Assembly: GCF_001982635.1 (NCBI RefSeq)
Contig: NZ_MKFI01000003.1
Span: 809,052-873,051, forward strand
From: Bradyrhizobium mercantei
GTDB lineage: Bacteria > Pseudomonadota > Alphaproteobacteria > Rhizobiales > Xanthobacteraceae
DNA length: 64,000 bases
Direction: 5' to 3'
In this document: positions 33,860 to 41,448 of the stretch, in pieces
Layout of the letters: every line of letters starts with the position of its first letter
How positions within the stretch are numbered: position 1 is the stretch's first letter
Position numbers and translations under genes: made by a program
The notes under the pieces: generated by a model
Database searches by the model: none
The model's input: only the letters and a program-made list of their open reading frames with translations
What the model was told of the DNA's origin: nothing

Positions 33860-34320
33860 TTCAGGTTCGGCATGCGTCCGAAGCGGGGTTCACGTCGACA
33901 AAAACGTCGTTCTGGCAGTCGTATCGACGGCAGGTGACGTGGCTCAGGTCGTGCCCTTCGGCTCTGAGTTCGCTTTCGACCTCAATCGCCGCGTCCGTCG
34001 CTTTGGTGTCGCTGGGGCACGTCGTGGTGAAGATGATTTCCTTGAGCCCGGCCTTGATCGCAAGCGCATCCTGCAGCCCTTGAGGATGGCCGCCTTATTT
34101 AGCGGTACCTCGTATCGCCGGCACTTGATCCCGACGAAGTGGCCGTGAATCCCGTCGCCGCGAGCGAGGATGTCGATTCCGCCTGCTTCTGGCCATGGCG
34201 CCCGTACTGCTGCGCGTGTGGTCCTTCAACTCGGCCTGGAAGAGGACCACGCATCCGCGCTGGAAGTCCTGCCAATTCTTGGGCTTCGGAATGTCTAGCG
34301 CCGCTATCACGCTAGACAGA
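33860..34320 (-). pseudogene. Frameshifted PD-(D/E)xK-type nuclease
   Basis: The minus strand reads ALDIPKPKNWQDFQRGCVVL and FQAELKD, then after one missing base HAQQYGRHGQKQA, after another GIDILARGDGIHGHFVGIKC and RRYEVPLNKAAILK, and in a third frame AGLKEIIFTTTCPSDTKATD. The GIDI...GIKC spacing fits a restriction-endonuclease-like core. At least three frameshifts are needed, so the gene is dead. It adjoins the TniQ-like remnant. Confidence 0.55.
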
Positions 34321-34752
34321 GTTCCAGCTGATAGCGCAGGAACTTCGGACACGGCGGCAGTGCCCGACACGGCCGCGAGTCCGGCCACCGACGCTGAACT
34401 ACGGAGCACACTGAAGCAGTGTTCCCTTTGTGTTGCGAATGGAAAAGCTCTTGAGCGGGTGGTGCTCGTCTTGGCCGACACCGACGTCTGCCCGTGTGAC
34501 CTCAAGCTGCTCGAGGACATTCGGTCTCCTGGTTCATCCGAGGATGCCAACGAAATGATGGACATCACGATTCATACAGATGAACAGGCGTGATCCCTCG
34601 TGCTGGCTTCGTCAATCGCGCACAACCGAAGCGGATGCGGCGTCGGGCCCGGCTCCCGGCGCTGCGCGTGATGACGCTTCTTCGAATCGTTACCTCGCTC
34701 GACCTCCTCGTTTAAGCAAATCTGTTCGATTCTTTTGGATCGTGCTCTTTAC

Positions 34753-35493
34753 TCAGAACTTATACGTGACGCCGCCGCTAATCAGCCATGGGTCGATATT
34801 AGCGCGCCCCGTGACGGGGATCGTACCGTTTACGGTCGCCGAATAATCCGGCCGCAACCACAACTTCTTCACGTCAAAGTTGAGGCCCCAATGACGATCA
34901 AGCATATAGTCGAAGCCGAATTGGATCGCGGGGCTAACTGTGTTGTTGACGTGCAAATCTGTCACCACCAGGCCGGCGAACGGCGTCCTGGCCGCGGATT
35001 GGGAGAGGAACGCGGTGTAGTTGATGCCGGCGCCGATATACGGCTTGAATGGGCCGAATTGAGTGAAGTGGTATTGAAGCGTCAGCGTCGGCGGCAACAG
35101 CGAGGTTTTACCGATATCAAGCCCGCTCAGCATCCCAGTGCCGCTGATCTGATGTCTGGTCACGGCGAGAATGAGTTCAGCGGAGATGTTGGGGGTGAAG
35201 AAATAGGTGATGTCGAGCTCCGGTACGACCCGATCGCTGATCGAGAGCCCGGAATTCGGTGACGATAGGGGCGGGACGCCGCCGACATTGACCGAACTGC
35301 CTTCGGAATCTGGCAGCACGCCGAGCACGCGAAGGCGGATCATTAGGGGATTGAAGGGTTCGACCAGTGGAGGTCTAGCGTAGACTTGCGCCGGTGCGAG
35401 ATCCGCAGCCTGTGCCGACGACGTAGCGCCTCCGTCGACCGCTGCCGCAAGCACGAGCAGGGACGCCTTCGTCAGAATTGTTCTTGCTCTCAT
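34753..35493 (-). CDS. ompW: OmpW-family outer membrane protein
   Basis: A 246-residue outer membrane beta-barrel with a signal peptide (RARTILTKASLLVLAAAV ending SAQAAD). OmpW hallmarks are present: VVPELDITYFFTPNISAELI, TLQYHFTQFGPFKPYIGAGI-type strand, FGFDYMLDRHWGLNFDVKKL and the final aromatic YKF. The start at 35493 has GGAG six bases upstream; an in-frame Met four codons earlier is possible. A perfect FNR/FixK box lies 74 bp upstream, so it is probably induced at low oxygen, as OmpW is in other proteobacteria. It may pass small hydrophobic compounds. Confidence 0.88.
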   Translation of the reverse strand: MRARTILTKASLLVLAAAVDGGATSSAQAADLAPAQVYARPPLVEPFNPLMIRLRVLGVLPDSEGSSVNVGGVPPLSSPNSGLSISDRVVPELDITYFFTPNISAELILAVTRHQISGTGMLSGLDIGKTSLLPPTLTLQYHFTQFGPFKPYIGAGINYTAFLSQSAARTPFAGLVVTDLHVNNTVSPAIQFGFDYMLDRHWGLNFDVKKLWLRPDYSATVNGTIPVTGRANIDPWLISGGVTYKF

Positions 35494-35566
35494 CAAAGTC
35501 TCCATTCCAAAGTTCGCGTGGATACTCACGCGAACCCTCTGTCACATGAGCGGGATGGCAAAGGAT

Positions 35567-35580
35567 TTGATGCGGATCAA
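35567..35580. promoter_or_regulatory. FNR/FixK-type anaerobox upstream of ompW
   Basis: TTGATGCGGATCAA is a perfect TTGAT-N4-ATCAA palindrome, 74 bp from the ompW start. In Bradyrhizobium the FixK2 protein reads such boxes under microoxia. The rest of the 35494-35866 gap is empty. Confidence 0.8.
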
Positions 35581-35866
35581 ATCGGCTGGGTCTTCGACGC
35601 AATTAAGTCGCCGAGTCACATCAGGGATACGCGAAGCGTTCCAAGCTGACGCCGTGCGTCGTATCCCACGCTTGCGCTGCAGGTTCGCTTTTGCGCGAAG
35701 CAAAAATCCGCCCGGAGCAGTATCGCCACATCTGCAGTGGGCGATAGAGACCTCTCATCTTCTAATCTTCGCAGCGCGAACTTTGCGCATCGCACGCGCC
35801 CTTGAAGAAAGAGGGAGAGAGAGCGTCTGTCCTGTCACTGCCATAACCGGAATTTTTGCAGTCGCC

Positions 35867-36280
35867 TCACTTGCGTGGACAGTCCATGGAAGTTCCCTCG
35901 CGTGAGCATCCTTCGAGATCATCTTGCGCGGTCCGCCCAAGCAACGACAGCACGGGCTCACGATCGAAACCCGCGCATCTTGCGCCGTCGACGTCGATCA
36001 GGGGGCGTCGGATCAAAAGCGGATCGCCGAGCATCAGCGCAAGTGCGCTCGCCGCATCGATCGTGTCAGGAGTAACTTCGCCCGACTTGATGCGCGGCGC
36101 GGAGGGGTTGAACCAGGATGCGACCGGCCTATGTCCGAAGAACAAGCGCAGTTCCTGCGTGCACCACGGCTCTTTCAAGATATCTTTGACAATCACGCGA
36201 TGGCCCGCGGCCGTCAATGAGCGGATTTGTCGGGCGTTGGTGGCGCAGCCACTCTTTTGATAGAAGATGATCGTTGCCAT
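35867..36280 (-). CDS. nifO: ArsC/Spx-fold nitrogenase-associated protein (NifO-like)
   Basis: A 137-residue thioredoxin-fold protein of the ArsC/NifO group: MATIIFYQKSGCATNARQIR at the start, with a single Cys in the arsenate-reductase-like position, then GHRVIVKDILKEPWCTQELR, FFGHRPVASWFNPSAPRIKS and LIRRPLIDVDGARCAGFD. NifO in Azotobacter affects molybdenum use by nitrogenase. The start at 36280 is the only one giving the family N-terminus. It is the second gene of a minus-strand pair divergent from nifH. Confidence 0.85.
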   Translation of the reverse strand: MATIIFYQKSGCATNARQIRSLTAAGHRVIVKDILKEPWCTQELRLFFGHRPVASWFNPSAPRIKSGEVTPDTIDAASALALMLGDPLLIRRPLIDVDGARCAGFDREPVLSLLGRTAQDDLEGCSREGTSMDCPRK

Positions 36281-36287
36281 GGCGCAT

Positions 36288-36719
36288 CTATTCGAGCGCG
36301 CCAGGCTGAGCGATCGGTGTGACGCCACCACCGTCGAGAACGGCTTCGACCTTGTTGCGGTCTGCTTTCAACGTCGCTGGCTTGCCCTGCTCGCCAGGTG
36401 CGCCGTCTGTGATGCCGCCGCCCGTGTTGGCCTCGTCTGATGCGTCGCGGACGATCGGGATTCGAACGCCAGAGCATTGGGACGCCATTTCGCCGGTCAG
36501 CGCCGGCTCCCTTTGATCCAAAAGACAGCCGCCGAGCGACACCACACCCGGTTCCGGCCAGTCGCCCTTGGCAAGAGCGTGTTCCGGCGTTGCAAGCTGG
36601 TGCGTCTTGATCCCATCATACGACCTGCATCGCAGGGCCGCGCGGGCGATCTTGCCATCATCGATCACATACATCGGCCGCTCGCCTATCCCCTTTGATG
36701 TTTCGCTCCCGACCTGCAT
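36288..36719 (-). CDS. Hypothetical protein upstream of nifO-like gene
   Basis: A 143-residue soluble protein (start MQVGSETSKGIGERPMYVID) with a GGCLLDQREPALTGEMASQC stretch and a Gly-rich end; no family recognised. The ATG at 36719 has GGAG 8 bases upstream. It is separated from the nifO-like gene by 7 bp, so the two form an operon. A sigma-54-type promoter is placed 40 bp upstream, so it is probably induced with nif genes. Confidence 0.65.
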   Translation of the reverse strand: MQVGSETSKGIGERPMYVIDDGKIARAALRCRSYDGIKTHQLATPEHALAKGDWPEPGVVSLGGCLLDQREPALTGEMASQCSGVRIPIVRDASDEANTGGGITDGAPGEQGKPATLKADRNKVEAVLDGGGVTPIAQPGALE

Positions 36720-36758
36720 TGTCGTGCTCCGCCAACGATTCACCGCAAGGACCGATTG

Positions 36759-36773
36759 GCAATTCCCGTTCCA
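36759..36773 (-). promoter_or_regulatory. Probable sigma-54 promoter of the nifO-like pair
   Basis: On the minus strand TGGAACGGGAATTGC fits TGG-N3-N5-TTGC. It points at the gene starting at 36719 and lies 65 bp from a palindromic NifA site at 36838, which could serve both directions. Confidence 0.55.
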
Positions 36774-36837
36774 CGCTTGAACGCGTCGAAGTAGCCCGCG
36801 GCAAGCCGGCCTTGACCCGTTTGATGCTTACGAGGCC

Positions 36838-36853
36838 TGTTCGGTTTCCGACA
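36838..36853. promoter_or_regulatory. NifA upstream activator site 1 (between nifO-like and nifH)
   Basis: TGTTCGGTTTCCGACA, exact TGT-N10-ACA. It lies 65 bp from the minus-strand promoter and 123 bp from the nifH -24 element. Confidence 0.82.
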
Positions 36854-36868
36854 GGCGGGCCTAAGTCC

Positions 36869-36884
36869 TGTCAGGTACACAACA
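36869..36884. promoter_or_regulatory. NifA upstream activator site 2 for nifH
   Basis: TGTCAGGTACACAACA, exact TGT-N10-ACA, 92 bp before the nifH -24 element and 16 bp from site 1. Paired sites before nifH are also known in Bradyrhizobium. Confidence 0.82.
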
Positions 36885-36975
36885 GCCGTGACCTTGCGCT
36901 AGATAAGCCGGGGTCTTCCGCAGGTGCGTGGGTTTGCAACACGTATTCAGACGCTTAACGAGCGCGGACAAGGGC

Positions 36976-36990
36976 TGGCACGGCCGTTGC
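36976..36990 (+). promoter_or_regulatory. Sigma-54 -24/-12 promoter of nifH
   Basis: TGGCACGGCCGTTGC followed by T is a perfect -24/-12 element, with two NifA sites upstream. The leader to the nifH ATG is about 150 nt. Confidence 0.93.
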
Positions 36991-37154
36991 TATAGGGATG
37001 GCGCAACACTGAGTAAGGGCTGAGTGCACGCAGACGCAAAAGACGAGCGATGCTCTCCTTCCCTTGAACCCGTGGGCTCCGTTTCTGAGCAAGAAACAAA
37101 GCTCGCGCGCAGAGCAGCGCGTAATGTTTGGCAAATCGGTTGATGGAGAGCAAC

Positions 37155-38039
37155 ATGTCTTCACTGAGGCAAATCGCATTCTACGGCAAGGGTGGCATTG
37201 GCAAATCGACCACCTCGCAGAACACGCTGGCAGCGCTCGCCGAGATGGGTCAAAAGATCCTGATCGTGGGCTGTGATCCAAAGGCGGACTCGACCCGCCT
37301 GATCCTGCACGCCAAGGCGCAGGACACGATCTTGAGTCTGGCAGCGAACGCCGGAAGTGTCGAGGACCTCGAACTCGAGGACGTGATGAAGATCGGCTAC
37401 AAGGACATCCGCTGCGTGGAATCGGGCGGGCCCGAGCCGGGTGTCGGCTGTGCGGGGCGCGGCGTCATCACCTCGATCAATTTCCTGGAGGAGAATGGGG
37501 CGTACGAGGGCATCGACTATGTCTCTTATGACGTGCTCGGCGACGTTGTCTGCGGTGGCTTTGCGATGCCAATCCGCGAGAACAAGGCGCAGGAGATCTA
37601 TATTGTGATGTCCGGTGAGATGATGGCGATGTACGCCGCCAACAATATCTCCAAGGGCATTCTGAAATACGCCAACTCTGGCGGTGTACGGCTGGGCGGC
37701 CTGGTCTGCAACGAGCGGCAGACCGATAAGGAGCTGGAACTGGCGGACGCGCTGGCCAAGAAGCTGGGAACCACGCTGATCTATTTCGTGCCTCGCGACA
37801 ACATCGTCCAGCATGCGGAATTGCGCCGGATGACGGTGCTGGAGTATGCGCCAGACTCTCAGCAGGCCGATCACTATCGCAAGCTCGCGACCAAGGTCCA
37901 CAACAACGGCGGCAAAGGCGTCATCCCGACGCCAATCTCCATGGACGAGCTCGAGGACATGCTGATGGAGCACGGCATCATGAAGGCGGTTGACGAGTCA
38001 ATTGTCGGCAAGAGCGCCGCCGAACTCGCTGCCTCGTAA
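37155..38039 (+). CDS. nifH: Nitrogenase iron protein (dinitrogenase reductase)
   Basis: NifH is the homodimeric [4Fe-4S] ATPase that delivers electrons to the MoFe protein and also acts in cofactor and P-cluster maturation. The 294-residue product has P-loop YGKGGIGKSTT, cluster ligands in PGVGCAGRGVI and DVLGDVVCGGFAMPIRENK, with the Arg of GCAGRG being the ADP-ribosylation target in species that do this. The ATG at 37155 gives the family start MSSLRQIAFYGKGG; two in-frame starts up to 27 bp upstream are less likely. It is separated from nifDKE by 36 kb, as in Bradyrhizobium, and followed by nifQ. Confidence 0.97.
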   Translation: MSSLRQIAFYGKGGIGKSTTSQNTLAALAEMGQKILIVGCDPKADSTRLILHAKAQDTILSLAANAGSVEDLELEDVMKIGYKDIRCVESGGPEPGVGCAGRGVITSINFLEENGAYEGIDYVSYDVLGDVVCGGFAMPIRENKAQEIYIVMSGEMMAMYAANNISKGILKYANSGGVRLGGLVCNERQTDKELELADALAKKLGTTLIYFVPRDNIVQHAELRRMTVLEYAPDSQQADHYRKLATKVHNNGGKGVIPTPISMDELEDMLMEHGIMKAVDESIVGKSAAELAAS

Positions 38040-38080
38040 AGGTGGCGACTCGTGGCCTCGTAAGGGCGCGCGAGCGGGTG

Positions 38081-38118
38081 CCGGTCTCCCCCAGTTCCCC
38101 CCCATCCCGGGAGACCGG
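38081..38118 (+). terminator. Stem-loop between nifH and nifQ
   Basis: CCGGTCTCCC (38081-38090) and its exact reverse complement (38109-38118) flank an 18-nt C-rich loop. There is no T-run, so it is more likely an mRNA-stabilising or partial-termination hairpin that favours nifH over nifQ expression. Confidence 0.55.
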
Positions 38119-38192
38119 CATTCCGGCGCGAGACGCCCTGACAGGGTTGGGATGCGGCTGAGCATACTTGGACCCGCGGTGGAAAGGCCGGC

Positions 38193-38909
38193 ATGTTTGA
38201 AGCGAAGTTGCCTCCGCGGTCGGTTGATTGTGCGATCGGGACGAGCGAAGACGTGCATAAAGGTATTGCAACCTATCGCCTGCTCACTGGAGTTCTCCCC
38301 GAAGACGCCGAGATAGCCGCCGACAGCGATTTCGATCGCCACGTGCTGGCATCTATTCTGGCGGCTGCCGTAATGGATGGTGGCTCACTTCCCGAAAAAG
38401 CCGGCCTGACAGACCATGAACTGGCGGCATTGCTGGATCAGCACTTCTCGTCGATTGAAATCAAAGCCGAACAGTCGCTCGCGTGTTTCGAGTCCAATGT
38501 GACCGACGAGGTCGCAATGGTGCGTGATCTCCTGCTCGCGCGACGGTCGACGGAAGGGGATATCGGCCGCTGGCTGGCTGCAATGATCGCCCGACGCGCC
38601 ATTGAACCAGATCACTTGTGGGAAGACCTCGGACTGCGCAACCGAGGCGAACTCTCTCGGCTTCTAAGCCGCCATTTTGCGCCGCTCGCGGCGCGCAATA
38701 TTAACAATATGCGATGGAAGCGGTTCTTCTATCGCACGCTATGCGAGGACGAGGGCCTCGTGATGTGTACGACGCCGGTGTGCACGCAATGTAACGACTT
38801 CAACGTCTGCTTTGGCGATGAAAGCGGTGAGAGCCGGATGGCCGAGCGCCGGCGCGACGTTCTGCTGCAGGCGGCGAGCCCGATCGTCGCCGGCGACTGG
38901 CCGATCTGA
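38193..38909 (+). CDS. nifQ: Molybdenum donor protein NifQ
   Basis: A 238-residue NifQ, an Fe-S protein that supplies molybdenum to NifEN/NifH for FeMo-cofactor. The C-terminal cysteine motif CTTPVCTQCNDFNVC (C-x4-C-x2-C-x5-C) is intact. It lies 153 bp downstream of nifH without its own clear promoter, so it is probably expressed by read-through past the intervening hairpin. Confidence 0.93.
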   Translation: MFEAKLPPRSVDCAIGTSEDVHKGIATYRLLTGVLPEDAEIAADSDFDRHVLASILAAAVMDGGSLPEKAGLTDHELAALLDQHFSSIEIKAEQSLACFESNVTDEVAMVRDLLLARRSTEGDIGRWLAAMIARRAIEPDHLWEDLGLRNRGELSRLLSRHFAPLAARNINNMRWKRFFYRTLCEDEGLVMCTTPVCTQCNDFNVCFGDESGESRMAERRRDVLLQAASPIVAGDWPI

Positions 38910-39054
38910 GGCGGGCGTAGAGAGCGCCTGTTGGCCAGCTTTCCGGTCGATGACTGCCCAGGCTTGGCGACCAGCCGGCGATCCGTGTCGCAAGCTTGGG
39001 TCGAATCCGGCCCGGCGAGGCGCAAGTCAATTTGACGCGTCCGCTCTGCAACGC

Positions 39055-39070
39055 TGTCGCGTTTGCGACA
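39055..39070 (+). promoter_or_regulatory. NifA upstream activator site for nifV
   Basis: TGTCGCGTTTGCGACA, a fully palindromic TGT-N10-ACA, 55 bp before the nifV -24 element. Confidence 0.85.
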
Positions 39071-39125
39071 ATCCAATCCCGACAAAAACCACATATCGGT
39101 CAATCGTTTGATGTGCTCGCCGGCG

Positions 39126-39140
39126 TGGCATGCCGGTTGC
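39126..39140 (+). promoter_or_regulatory. Sigma-54 -24/-12 promoter of nifV
   Basis: TGGCATGCCGGTTGC followed by T. It contains the ATG at 39130, so that codon cannot be the start used from this promoter; it decides for the GTG at 39181. Confidence 0.85.
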
Positions 39141-39180
39141 TGAAGCACATTCCGTGGTCGGACATAGCAGGGGGTTTCTC

Positions 39181-40371
39181 GTGATCGCTGCCGCAACTGT
39201 TGCAAAACCGTCATGGTCTGAAATGGCGCCGGCCAAGCCAATCGTGCTCAACGACACGACATTGCGCGACGGGGAGCAGGCGCCTGGCGTTGCGTTTACC
39301 GCCGACGAAAAGCTGGCGATCGCGCGGGCGCTGGAGCGGGCCGGGGTCACCGAAGTCGAAGCCGGGACGCCCGCCATGGGCAGCGAGGAGATCGCTGCGA
39401 TCCGCGCCATTGTCGAAGCCGGTCTCCCGCTCACCACCATTGGCTGGTGCCGGATGCGAGAGGCCGATGTCGATGCGGCGATCGAGGCGAAGGTATCCAT
39501 GGTCAACATGTCGATCCCGGCCTCCGACGTGCAGATCGCGGCCAAGATTGGCGGAAATCGCGAATTGGCGCTGGAGCAGATGAAGCGAGTAGTCGGCTAC
39601 GCCTGTGAGCGGGGGCTCAAGGTCGCTGTTGGCGGCGAGGACTCCTCCCGTGCCGATGTCGAGTTTCTCATCACCCTGGTCGCAACTGCAAAGGCGGCAG
39701 GTGCGCGGCGCTTTCGCATTGCCGATACGCTCAGCGTGCTTGATCCAGATTCAACTTGCGCGCTGGTCGGGCATTTGCGTGCGGCCACTGATCTCGAGCT
39801 CGAGTTTCACGGCCACGACGATCTCGGGCTTGCGACCGCCAACACGCTCGCTGCCATCAAAGCCGGTGCGAGCCATGCCTCGGTGACGGTCATTGGGCTC
39901 GGCGAGCGTGCGGGCAACGCGCCGCTGGAGGAGGTCGCAGTCGCGCTCAAACAGCTCTACGGACGACAGACCACCATCATACTGCCGGAGCTCGAGAACG
40001 TCGCTGCGGTGGTCGCGGCCGCGGCAGCACGTGCGATTCCTCTGAACAAGGCGATCGTGGGTGAGCATGTATTCACTCACGAATCCGGTATTCATGTCGA
40101 CGGTCTGCTGAAGGATCAACGCACCTATCAGTGGCTTGACCCCCGTTTGCTAGGTCGCTCCAACCGTTTTGTGATCGGAAAACATTCTGGACTTTCGGCG
40201 ATCACAACGCTGCTCGACGAATTGCAGCTTGCCGCGAGCGCCGATGAGGCAAGACAGATTCTGTCGCGGGTGCGGAAATATGCCGTTGAGAACAAGCTGC
40301 CGGTTGAGCGCGAGACATTGGTTGGGATTTGGCGCGACGTCTGTGAACGCTCATTGAGCCATCGCGCGTGA
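39181..40371 (+). CDS. nifV: Homocitrate synthase NifV
   Basis: NifV condenses acetyl-CoA and 2-oxoglutarate to R-homocitrate, the organic ligand of FeMo-cofactor. The 396-residue product has the LeuA/HCS-family TIM-barrel motifs VLNDTTLRDGEQAPGVAF, LEFHGHDDLGLATANTLAAI, GLGERAGNAPLEEV and a LeuA-type subdomain with HESGIHVDGLL. The GTG at 39181 is chosen: it has AGGGGG 7 bases upstream and lies downstream of the promoter, while ATG 39130 is inside the -24 element and ATG 39223 has no ribosome site. Its presence argues for nitrogen fixation outside a plant host. Its stop overlaps the next ATG. Confidence 0.93.
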   Translation: MIAAATVAKPSWSEMAPAKPIVLNDTTLRDGEQAPGVAFTADEKLAIARALERAGVTEVEAGTPAMGSEEIAAIRAIVEAGLPLTTIGWCRMREADVDAAIEAKVSMVNMSIPASDVQIAAKIGGNRELALEQMKRVVGYACERGLKVAVGGEDSSRADVEFLITLVATAKAAGARRFRIADTLSVLDPDSTCALVGHLRAATDLELEFHGHDDLGLATANTLAAIKAGASHASVTVIGLGERAGNAPLEEVAVALKQLYGRQTTIILPELENVAAVVAAAAARAIPLNKAIVGEHVFTHESGIHVDGLLKDQRTYQWLDPRLLGRSNRFVIGKHSGLSAITTLLDELQLAASADEARQILSRVRKYAVENKLPVERETLVGIWRDVCERSLSHRA

Positions 40372-40604
40372 TGCCATGTCCAGCATTGTCCCCGCCGGCC
40401 ATCGCCGGCGTCCAGGTGTCCGACCCTGCGCGGTGCCTCGCGAAGGCGATCCAGTGCTACTCGACCGTTTCGCGTTTCCGAAGCCTTGGTTGGCCGTTGG
40501 CCGATGCGTTGGGGCTCTGCAAGGCTAAAGGGTGGCAGGATTTTGCGGCTGTGCCGGGCCCGATCGCACGCCGGCGGCTTAGCCGAAGGGAGAGTTTTCG
40601 ATGA
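40371..40604 (+). CDS. Small ORF coupled between nifV and nifW
   Basis: A 77-residue frame whose ATG overlaps the nifV stop (TGATG) and whose stop overlaps the nifW start (ATGA), the pattern of a translationally coupled operon gene. The sequence (MPCPALSPPAIAGVQVSDPA, then SLGWPLADALGLCKAKGWQD) contains two Cys and no recognised domain. Either it is a real nif-operon protein or it serves only to couple translation. Confidence 0.5.
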   Translation: MPCPALSPPAIAGVQVSDPARCLAKAIQCYSTVSRFRSLGWPLADALGLCKAKGWQDFAAVPGPIARRRLSRRESFR

Positions 40605-40969
40605 GCGACACACCGGCGACAGCTGGCATCATGGAGCGGCTCAACGCGGCCGCCTCAGCAGAGGAGTTTTTTGCGCTCCTTGACGTCGGCTACGACCCCA
40701 AGATCCTCGACGTCGCACGCCTGCATATCCTGGGGCGTATGGGGCAACATCTCGCCAAAGAACAATTCGCCGGCGTCTCGGAACCAGAGGTCATGGCCCG
40801 GTGCAAGGCAATGCTGGAGCAGGCCTATGCCGATTTCGTGGTGTCGTCACCGATCGACCAGCGCGTATTCAAGGTGTTGAGGGATGCGGTCGCAGAGCCC
40901 AAGAACGCAGAGCACGAGAACGCAGAACCCAAGAGGCCCGCCTTCGTGCCATTGAGTGTTCTGAAGTAG
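40601..40969 (+). CDS. nifW: Nitrogenase-stabilising protein NifW
   Basis: A 122-residue NifW, a small acidic protein that protects the MoFe protein from oxygen or helps its maturation. Family core: GIMERLNAAASAEEFFALLD, VGYDPKILDVARLHILGRMG and a C-terminal RPAFVPLSVL. It has a GAAGGGAGAG ribosome site and overlaps the preceding small frame by 4 bp. Confidence 0.93.
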   Translation: MSDTPATAGIMERLNAAASAEEFFALLDVGYDPKILDVARLHILGRMGQHLAKEQFAGVSEPEVMARCKAMLEQAYADFVVSSPIDQRVFKVLRDAVAEPKNAEHENAEPKRPAFVPLSVLK

Positions 40970-40994
40970 CCGCGCCGTCACACTCGGTGCGGCT
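40968..40994 (+). terminator. Possible terminator after nifW
   Basis: AGCCGCGCC and GGTGCGGCT form a 9-bp stem (one G-U) with a 9-nt loop, starting at the nifW stop codon. The following bases are T-poor (TGTTCCC), so termination strength is uncertain. Confidence 0.4.
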
Positions 40995-41082
40995 TGTTCC
41001 CGCGCCCTTGTCGTTACGGCCCAGGTTTGCGGTCTTCGTCTTCATCAAGCTCAACTCGCTGCACGAGTAAGCAAAGCGGCGT

Positions 41083-41098
41083 TGTTGGATTTGCGACC
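41083..41098 (+). promoter_or_regulatory. Degenerate NifA site upstream of the fix operon
   Basis: TGTTGGATTTGCGACC is TGT-N10-ACC, one base from the consensus, 97 bp before the -24/-12 element at 41195. Confidence 0.45.
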
Positions 41099-41194
41099 AT
41101 GTCAGAAGTTGTCGTGCCGGTGATGTTGCAGGTTATCTTCGCCAAAACATCTCAAGCCATTGTTTTAACTTTTGATTTTCGATGGCGCCGGGAC

Positions 41195-41209
41195 TGGTAC
41201 GACACTTGC
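41195..41209 (+). promoter_or_regulatory. Sigma-54 promoter of the fixA remnant/fixBCX operon
   Basis: TGGTACGACACTTGC followed by T fits the -24/-12 pattern with one mismatch in the -24 part. The transcript would run through the fixA remnant into fixBCX. The 40995-41448 stretch has no supported gene. Confidence 0.6.
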
Positions 41210-41448
41210 TGTTCTTCTGCCATGTCCGTCACTGACGGCGAGCTGCCGACTTTTGTTCCAGATGAGATTTGGAGGAAGACAAATGACGTTGCGTTTGCTG
41301 CTCACTCCCAGTGCCGCGATCATTTCATGGCTCATGCTCACGCGAAGCTCCGTTCGAAATTGCCTTCGGTGCAATTGAGATCAGGGATTGACTGAAAGAT
41401 GCCGATCCATCGATAGCTCAAGCATCCACACGACCGTCCGGAGAAGGC

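Noticed and set aside
34195..34593. Plus-strand ORF of 132 codons with CSLCVANGKALERVVLVLAD
   Set aside because: Part looks protein-like, but its first half is antisense to the readable nuclease remnant, and no ribosome site or family supports it. Left as possible but unsupported.
39130..39180. ATG at 39130 as the nifV start
   Set aside because: The ATG is inside the -24 box of the nifV promoter, so it would not be in the transcript; GTG 39181 has a better ribosome site.
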